This document shows, one piece after another, positions 32,872 to 37,422 of a stretch of DNA of 37,422 nucleotides. The notes beneath the pieces are model-generated. The model saw nothing but the letters and a program-made list of their open reading frames with translations, made no database searches and had not been told where the DNA came from. Location of the stretch: positions 1 through 37,422 of the forward strand of contig JAJYZP010000016.1 of NCBI GenBank assembly GCA_021799875.1, read 5' to 3'. Source of the stretch: Actinomycetes bacterium. GTDB lineage: Bacteria; Actinomycetota; Acidimicrobiia; Acidimicrobiales; Acidimicrobiaceae. Position 1 is the stretch's first letter. Each line of letters starts with the position of its first letter. A program made the position numbers and the translations under genes.

Positions 32872-33213
32872 ATGGGGGAGATCATGAAAAGTTGCGGTTC
32901 GGGCGCTGCTTGGGGTGAGATGCTCGACGGTTCGGTCAACGCGAGCAATCGCGCTGAGACTTGGCAAGATCGCGCAAAGTGCAAGGGTGCGAGTGCATCG
33001 GTTTTCTACCCGTTGCGTGGCGTTCCGACTGCATCGGCACGGGCTCTCTGCAAGGACTGCCCGGTCAAGCCCGACTGTCTCTCGTACGCCCTAGAGCATG
33101 AAGAGGAGTTCGGCATCTGGGGAGGGCTCTCGGAGCGTGAGCGTCGCAAGTTGATTCGGGCTCAGGCGCGTCTCAGAAGTGCCGGCGAACGGCGGCTCTT
33201 CGAAGCGAGCTAA
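32872..33213 (+). CDS. WhiB-family iron-sulfur transcriptional regulator
   Basis: 113 residues with the four WhiB cysteines Cys37, Cys60, Cys63 and Cys69 (AKCKG; CKDCPVKPDC), the GIWGGLSERERR turn and a basic C-terminal tail (RRKLIRAQARLRSAGERR) for DNA contact. Such proteins bind a 4Fe-4S cluster and the sigma-A subunit and sense redox or NO. ATG 32872 has AGGA 7 bases upstream; an internal ATG at 32884 is possible. An extra Cys8 lies outside the motif. It is preceded by its own promoter and converges with the formiminotransferase gene. The WhiB class (WhiB1, 2, 3...) cannot be assigned confidently. Confidence 0.93.
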   Translation: MGEIMKSCGSGAAWGEMLDGSVNASNRAETWQDRAKCKGASASVFYPLRGVPTASARALCKDCPVKPDCLSYALEHEEEFGIWGGLSERERRKLIRAQARLRSAGERRLFEAS

Positions 33214-33240
33214 CTGCGTGTACTATGAGTCCGGTCGAAG

Positions 33241-34071
33241 TTAGCTGGGAAGATCGTGCTCGTAGTTGTGGCTGGGTGTCAGTGAGAGCCGGGCTTCAAA
33301 AGTCGACCAAGAGTTGACGTTGAGAACCTCGTAGAGCTCGAGTGGGATCGTTGCAAGGACCTGGCTGGGCAGAAGGCCCACGAGTTCACATTCCAGTGGA
33401 CGAAGACCATACGCTATGACGTCTTGAAAGAGCTGGCAGGGACCGTAAAGCGTAGGGGAGATGAGGTTGGCTGAGAGTTGGTATCCCTTTGCAACGTGGA
33501 ATCCCAGCGTGCGGACGATCGGTGATCGAAGTGCCAACACGAGCGAGCGAAGCTCTAGCGACGTTGGGGCATCCACGAGGATGTTGTAGGCGACTAAGGG
33601 GGGTCGACAAGCTAGGGCGGTCGCGCCGAGGTGTGGATGGGGCGTGGATGGGCCTGCCGTTGGAGCGAGGCTCTTGAAGGCTCGACGCCTCACCTCAGGG
33701 AGGCTGACTCCTTGGTCGTAGCGGAAGACCGGAACTGAGAGTTCCTTGTCGAGAAACTCCTCGAACTGTGCCGTCAGTCGCTCGGCCTCGTCTGAGTCGC
33801 TTGGAAGCAGCGGTACGAATGGAACGACGTCGAGAGCGCCAAGGCGAGGATGAACCCCGCTGTGGCGAGAGATATCGAGATCTCGGGCAACGACCCATGC
33901 AAGTCCGCAGAGATCCTCGTACAGTGACGTACCCCCGAGACTGAAGACGCTTCTGTTGTGATCTGGGTCAAAGTGCAGGTCAAGCAGGGAGGGGCCCGCA
34001 GCTGTAACGAGGCGCTGCAGCTGCCTTCGGTCTCGACCTTCAGAGATGTTTGGTACACAGACGACGCTCAT
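33241..34071 (-). CDS. Formiminotransferase (glutamate formimidoyltransferase-like)
   Basis: 276 residues matching the formiminotransferase domain of FTCD: it starts VVCVPNISEGRDRRQLQRLVTAAG, then LLDLHFDPDHNRSVFSLGG and the active-site SRHSGVHPRLGALDVVPFVP, with the C-terminal subdomain from about residue 180. It transfers a formimino group between formiminoglutamate and THF. In some bacteria such enzymes also handle 5-formyl-THF, replacing the cycloligase. No histidine-degradation genes and no cyclodeaminase domain are nearby, so the folate-salvage role is plausible in this neighbourhood. It lies downstream of the second whiB-type gene in the same direction (58 bases), with TAGTAT at the whiB stop as a possible internal promoter. 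Confidence 0.88.
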   Translation of the reverse strand: MSVVCVPNISEGRDRRQLQRLVTAAGPSLLDLHFDPDHNRSVFSLGGTSLYEDLCGLAWVVARDLDISRHSGVHPRLGALDVVPFVPLLPSDSDEAERLTAQFEEFLDKELSVPVFRYDQGVSLPEVRRRAFKSLAPTAGPSTPHPHLGATALACRPPLVAYNILVDAPTSLELRSLVLALRSPIVRTLGFHVAKGYQLSANLISPTLYGPCQLFQDVIAYGLRPLECELVGLLPSQVLATIPLELYEVLNVNSWSTFEARLSLTPSHNYEHDLPS

Positions 34072-34129
34072 GGGAGTTGTCGGTGAGACGTGCTGCCACC
34101 TAGCGCTGCTGCGGTTGTAGCGTACGATA

Positions 34130-34378
34130 CTAGGCCGATTTGGAAGAGACCTCCACTCGACGAGCTCGCGCTATCCTGCGCCGCTGTCTCTCTGAGGCAC
34201 CTCCCCAGACACCATGTTCGATCTTGAGCGCGAGCGCATACTCGAGGCATGGACCTTGGACAGGACACTTCGTGCAGATCTGCCGTGCTTTTTCGACGCC
34301 TACACCGTCACTCGGAAAGAAAATATCTGGATCGATAGCTCGACAGCTCCCTTGAGCCATCCACGATTTGGTCAGCAC
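34130..34378 (-). CDS. WhiB-family iron-sulfur transcriptional regulator (second)
   Basis: 82 residues with Cys12, Cys35, Cys38 and Cys44 (GSCRAIDPDIFFPSD; CTKCPVQGPC), the GVWGGASERQRRR turn and a short basic tail. The DPDIFFP segment and small size resemble the short WhiB1/WhmD-like type. GTG 34378 has AAGGAG 5 bases upstream, so it is preferred over ATG 34360. It is probably followed by the formiminotransferase in the same transcript. The upstream region (34411-34470) holds AGAGT-A-ACTCT and TAATAT, possible operator and -10. A second whiB-type gene within 1.2 kb is notable. Confidence 0.92.
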   Translation of the reverse strand: MLTKSWMAQGSCRAIDPDIFFPSDGVGVEKARQICTKCPVQGPCLEYALALKIEHGVWGGASERQRRRIARARRVEVSSKSA

Positions 34379-34616
34379 CCCCGCTCCTTCTGCCGATTCC
34401 CCCCGGCGTAGTAGAAACTTGCTGATATTACTTCAGAGTAACTCTATTACGGGACATTCGATTTGCCATCGAATTGCTCCTCTTGTTCTCTTAGTTTTGT
34501 CGATAGCGGTGCGCGGTCTACGTAGGGTCTAACCTGCTCTAGGCTGTTGTCTGATTGAGCTTGAAGGCGATGAAGTCACGGCGTGTGAGCTCGGAATGTT
34601 CGATGAAGGAGAGAGC
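34379..34616. other. Divergent intergenic region
   Basis: About 240 bases between the second whiB-type gene (minus) and the small unknown gene (plus). It includes the palindrome AGAGTAACTCT (34435-34445) and minus-strand TAATAT (34430-34425). A plus-strand -10-like TAGGGT lies at about 34523, too far from the next start to be leaderless. Confidence 0.35.
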
Positions 34617-34871
34617 GTGGACAATGAAGAGTATCAGGCCCCTCGGGCGAAGGCCAGGATCCTCTACCTTGGTCCGGTAGCGCCTCATTGGGATGTGGTT
34701 TGGGTCGGGGGAGACACGAAGGTCGTCGATGATTTTCGACAGCGATTACTCGCTCGACTCTTGATGATACCGGCGCACGATCCTCAGTTTCGGCGTAATC
34801 GAGAGCGTGTCATGCGCGACGCCGAGCGAGAAGGCATTACGTGTACGTGGGATATCGACGACCCGCAGTAG
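34617..34871 (+). CDS. Small hypothetical protein
   Basis: 84 residues from GTG 34617, which has GGAG 5 bases upstream; an in-frame ATG at 34596 lacks this. It contains a hydrophobic strand pair (ARILYLGPVAPHWDVVWVGG) followed by a charged helix (VDDFRQRLLARLLMIPAHDPQFRRNRERVMRDAEREGI), a compact alpha/beta look. I do not recognise the family. It converges on the acidic protein gene with 2 bases between stops, so the two transcripts must overlap unless terminated inside coding DNA. Confidence 0.6.
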   Translation: MDNEEYQAPRAKARILYLGPVAPHWDVVWVGGDTKVVDDFRQRLLARLLMIPAHDPQFRRNRERVMRDAEREGITCTWDIDDPQ

Positions 34872-34873
34872 GG

Positions 34874-36103
34874 TTACTTTGGACGGTGGGAACCTCGTTG
34901 ACGGCCAAAGCGCCCTTTGACAACGACGTCATCTTGCCCCCGGGACCACGCTTTCTTCTGGAGTCGACGCGAGACCTTGTCCAGGTCGGTATCGAGTGTT
35001 CCCGCCTTGTCAAAAGCTAGATTCTTAAGCTCCATCGTGGTAAAGAAGGGATGCTGGTCGATCGCATCGTCTTGAGGCGTCGCCCTGCGAGGAAATGCGA
35101 GTATGTTCTCGTCAGAGGTGGATGCTTCCTCGTTGGCAAGGTAAGAATCCTTTGGTTCGACGACATCTTCGCTCGGTGAGAAAGCATCATAGGGATGCGA
35201 GGTCTCCACGATCTCGCTGAAAGCGACGCTACTGTGAGTCGTGTCGTCCCACGGCGGTGTTTCCGTGAGGGTATCCATGGTCGCAAGGACTTGGCGGACC
35301 TCTTCGAAGGTGCTGACAAGTGGAGTCCGAGCAGAACCGATCGCTGAACCGTTGCTCTCCAACTCTACGAGTGGGGGAAGATCCACGAGGTACTCTCCCG
35401 GTCGTAGCCCGAGTATCGCCACTCTACGCAGAGTCTCCCACGTTGAATGGACGTTTTCTTGAGGCGAGACGAGATCGGTATTCGTGGTATTTTCCTCGAT
35501 CGTTCCGGGCGTATCGAGTGCCTCTTCATCTGCGAAGTGCCAGATCCCCTCCTCGATCCCAATGGCGCGTCCGGGAGTATCTGCGTTGATTTGGGGAGAA
35601 AATCGGCGAAGAGCGTCTTCGTCGATCCCGGACGGAAAGACCGGTGATGAATAGGGGTCGGGGCTTGTCTCGTAGGCCGAAGCTGAAGTTAAGCCAGATG
35701 AGTGTTCATCTACTTTTTGCTCTAGCTCAAACTTGGTGGTCGTGGTGAACTGAGCGTCGAAGGCAGACTGAGGTTCTTCGTAGAGCGACAGGCGTCGCTC
35801 CGTCGGTTGCCAAGGCTCGTACTCCCCAGCAGCCCATGGGTCCCCCTCTGGTGTAATCCATGAAAGCGTCGAAGTTGAAGACTCATGTGGTGAATTCAGA
35901 AAAGTATCTGACGGTCTATCTTCTAAGAATTCGTTGTTGTGGTAGGTCGGGGATGAAACTGCGGGAGATTCCTCTTCAACTTCAAGCCAGGAGTAGCGAT
36001 ACTCTGCATCAGCAAACGGTCGCTGGCCGACGTCGCGATAGTCGGAGCGGTCCTCCCAGGAGAAGTCATCAAGATGTTCAGTATCTGATCGTTCGTCTGC
36101 CAT
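34874..36103 (-). CDS. Large acidic, probably disordered protein
   Basis: 409 residues, very rich in Asp, Glu, Ser, Thr and Pro, with many aromatic patches (WEDRSDY, YRYSWLEVEEE, YEPWQPTERR) in the first half. There are no cysteines, no signal peptide and no membrane helix. A short more ordered segment (about 235-290, LRRVAILGLRPGEYLVDLPPLVELE) is followed by acidic text, and the last 40 residues are strongly basic (RRLQKKAWSRG...GRFGRQRGSHRPK). This acidic body with basic tail suggests a scaffold or nucleic-acid-linked role; I do not recognise it. ATG 36103 follows an AT-rich 103-base spacer. The ORF is long and has the codon usage of its neighbours, so it is a real gene. Confidence 0.8.
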   Translation of the reverse strand: MADERSDTEHLDDFSWEDRSDYRDVGQRPFADAEYRYSWLEVEEESPAVSSPTYHNNEFLEDRPSDTFLNSPHESSTSTLSWITPEGDPWAAGEYEPWQPTERRLSLYEEPQSAFDAQFTTTTKFELEQKVDEHSSGLTSASAYETSPDPYSSPVFPSGIDEDALRRFSPQINADTPGRAIGIEEGIWHFADEEALDTPGTIEENTTNTDLVSPQENVHSTWETLRRVAILGLRPGEYLVDLPPLVELESNGSAIGSARTPLVSTFEEVRQVLATMDTLTETPPWDDTTHSSVAFSEIVETSHPYDAFSPSEDVVEPKDSYLANEEASTSDENILAFPRRATPQDDAIDQHPFFTTMELKNLAFDKAGTLDTDLDKVSRRLQKKAWSRGQDDVVVKGRFGRQRGSHRPK

Positions 36104-36206
36104 AATCTTATATCGACAATTCGTGGTATTTATTAACTAGTTTCTCGGATATTCTCGCAACATAACCACTTTAAGTGACTTTAAGAGCGTCAAACTTTGT
36201 TGGGAG
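36104..36206 (-). promoter_or_regulatory. AT-rich spacer with tandem ACTTTAAG repeats
   Basis: ACTTTAAG occurs at 36169-36176 and 36179-36186, one helical turn (10 bases) apart, upstream of the acidic protein gene. A candidate -10 TATAAG (minus, 36112-36107) lies very near the ATG at 36103. This is the most AT-rich stretch of the window. Confidence 0.35.
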
Positions 36207-37391
36207 CTATCTCATGACTCTGGCGAGCCAGAGATCTGGATGCTCCAGATCGAAGATGGTTGGGAAGCTCTCACTATCTCGATAGATGGCGCTGAGCGCA
36301 TCTGTGTGCTCGGCGTCTGCAAGAAATTCGGTGAAGCTGCTGCTCAGGTCGATCGCTCGTTCGCTTATCTCGATTCCGAAGAGATGGGCTAGTAGTCGAT
36401 GCGCCTCGGTCCCTTCGATGCTGCGTCTGCGAAGGGCCTCCTCGATGGCGCCGGTCGCGCCTAAGACAGTCGATCCGATTTGACGGCACGCAAGGTTCGA
36501 GATCCCTGACAACACTGCAACCGTTGCCTCGATCTCCTCGTAGTTAATACGTTGGGCCTCTGTGAACTCTCCGCTAACGAGAGCCGATGGGTCTCCAAGA
36601 AATCCTTGAATAGCTTCTGGATCGGTAAAGTTGAGCGTCGAGAGCTGGTTCATTGCGGCGGTGACATCGGCACGCATGTCAACGAGGTGGAGTCGTATCT
36701 CCGTGTCGAGGCGATCTCGCAGCGTGTCGTTCGTGAGGAGGCTTGCCGTCACGAGTTGCTGAGTTAGGGTCCAGATGAAAAGGGAGTCTCGATCGAGCTG
36801 CCAATCTTGCGCAAATCGTTCGATGGTCTGTGGCACAAGTACGATCGAAGACGGGTCCGTTGAGGGCATGAGTAAGTCGTACGCTGCGTGTGCCTCTTTG
36901 GCGAAGTGACCGATCAGTGACCCGATCTGCGCACCTGAGAGCATTGGGGTGAGCGTCGCGCCGAACTGCCCAAGCATCGCCATCAAGGGGTTAGCGGTAG
37001 CATCGCTGCTCTGCAGATCTAAGGATGAGGAGATCACTCCTTGCGGAGCCATTGACTGTAACAGGAGCTCGATGTACGGTCGCCAAGCGGTAAGCATCAG
37101 GTTTGAGAAGGCCAGTGGATTGGTGACGATTAGAGATTGACTAGTCGGTGCCGAGCTCGGTGGGAGATAACGAAGTGTGTCGACGTGAAGCTGTGCAAGG
37201 CGGAAAAGCTCTTCTACCCGAATTCGCAGTGATGGTTCGACATTTGCTGCCGAGGTCTCGTCTGCGTTTGCTACCTGAACGAACTGCGTTACCATAGCCA
37301 TTGGATCTTGACCCTGTCCTGACATCGCCTTCATCATGTCCCCTAAGAGAAATTCAAAGGGATTTGACCCTGATGGCACTGCATCGCTCAT
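36207..37391 (-). CDS. DUF2342 zincin-like protein without the zinc-binding motif
   Basis: 394 residues of the DUF2342 family (zinc-dependent metalloprotease-like, often called F420 biosynthesis-associated). Family features are the N-terminal FEFLLGDMMKAM region, the membrane-proximal-type helix LSGAQIGSLIGHFAKEAHAAYDLLMP (151-176), LVPQTIERFAQDWQLDRDSLFIWTLTQQLVTASLL and the helical C-terminus. In relatives the last segment carries HExxH (HELAHHAL-like); here it reads Gln211-Gln212-Leu-Val-Thr215, so all zinc ligands of that motif are missing and proteolysis is not expected. ATG 37391 is preceded by TACACT with 7 bases between, fitting a leaderless mRNA. It is the last gene in the window, in the same direction as the acidic protein gene. 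Confidence 0.82.
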   Translation of the reverse strand: MSDAVPSGSNPFEFLLGDMMKAMSGQGQDPMAMVTQFVQVANADETSAANVEPSLRIRVEELFRLAQLHVDTLRYLPPSSAPTSQSLIVTNPLAFSNLMLTAWRPYIELLLQSMAPQGVISSSLDLQSSDATANPLMAMLGQFGATLTPMLSGAQIGSLIGHFAKEAHAAYDLLMPSTDPSSIVLVPQTIERFAQDWQLDRDSLFIWTLTQQLVTASLLTNDTLRDRLDTEIRLHLVDMRADVTAAMNQLSTLNFTDPEAIQGFLGDPSALVSGEFTEAQRINYEEIEATVAVLSGISNLACRQIGSTVLGATGAIEEALRRRSIEGTEAHRLLAHLFGIEISERAIDLSSSFTEFLADAEHTDALSAIYRDSESFPTIFDLEHPDLWLARVMR

Positions 37392-37398
37392 AGCTATC

Positions 37399-37404
37399 AG
37401 TGTA
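37399..37404 (-). promoter_or_regulatory. -10 box for a leaderless DUF2342 mRNA
   Basis: TACACT on the minus strand, 7 bases before ATG 37391, with no Shine-Dalgarno sequence. The -35 region would be at the window edge and cannot be judged. Confidence 0.45.
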
Positions 37405-37422
37405 TCGACTGTGGAGTGTTCT

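Noticed and set aside
1-37422. CRISPR arrays, rRNA genes, prophage or toxin-antitoxin modules
   Set aside because: No spaced direct-repeat array, rRNA segment, phage structural gene or recognisable toxin-antitoxin pair was seen anywhere in the window.

Overview
The window looks like chromosomal DNA of an actinobacterium, most likely an Acidimicrobiia-type lineage (Acidimicrobium/Ferrimicrobium-like). This is an inference from gene content and moderate GC; no rRNA is present. The lineage clues are two WhiB-type Fe-S regulators, DUF3039, DUF2510, a DUF2342 zincin-like protein, GuaB3 and many GTG starts. The gene order (M23-type protein, uvrD/pcrA, sucC, sucD, purN, purH, Mg-chelatase-like AAA+, VWA protein) matches, as I recall it, the Mycobacterium tuberculosis block Rv0949-Rv0959.

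Layout. 1-2.7 kb: truncated ABC-F ATPase (minus), divergent DUF3039 protein, about 0.6 kb with no gene, then a coupled minus pair of a small acidic protein and a MoaD/ThiS-like protein. 2.8-5.2 kb: tRNA-Lys(UUU), a gene-poor decayed stretch, a putative lipoprotein, and a frameshifted IS3-family transposase fossil. 5.3-7.4 kb: prolyl oligopeptidase with a terminator. 7.9-9.5 kb: minus-strand coiled-coil secreted protein with a degenerate M23 domain, preceded by a structured leader and a palindrome over its candidate promoter. 9.9-14.8 kb: guaB3-guaA-pcrA. 15.0-17.7 kb: small ORF, standalone B12-binding subunit, sucC, sucD. 17.9-18.6 kb: Nudix hydrolase (minus). 19.3-24.7 kb: purN, purH, folD, metF, mdh. 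24.7-25.6 kb: gene-poor. 25.6-29.3 kb: minus operon sdhA-sdhB-SCP2-like-DUF2510. 29.4-32.7 kb: AAA+ ATPase and VWA protein. 32.8-34.4 kb: whiB-type gene, formiminotransferase (minus), second whiB-type gene (minus). 34.6-37.4 kb: small unknown protein, a large acidic disordered protein and a DUF2342 protein.

How the genes fit together. GuaB3 and GuaA act at the IMP/XMP/GMP node, and PurN and PurH use 10-formyl-THF to finish IMP. FolD and MetF interconvert one-carbon folates, and the formiminotransferase may feed formimino- or formyl-THF into the same pool. The B12 subunit (methylmalonyl-CoA mutase type), SucCD, SdhAB and Mdh cover methylmalonyl-CoA to succinyl-CoA, succinate, fumarate, and malate to oxaloacetate. 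The window is therefore a housekeeping metabolic island with a few poorly understood proteins inside it.

Most interesting: the conserved AAA+/VWA pair of unknown function, diverging from sdhAB across a shared palindrome; a MoaD-like protein whose Gly-Gly is followed by a 32-residue tail; two apparent pseudo-metalloproteases (M23 and DUF2342 folds without metal ligands); the palindrome and structured leader before the M23-like gene; and recurrent TANNNT boxes 6-8 nt before start codons, suggesting leaderless transcription.
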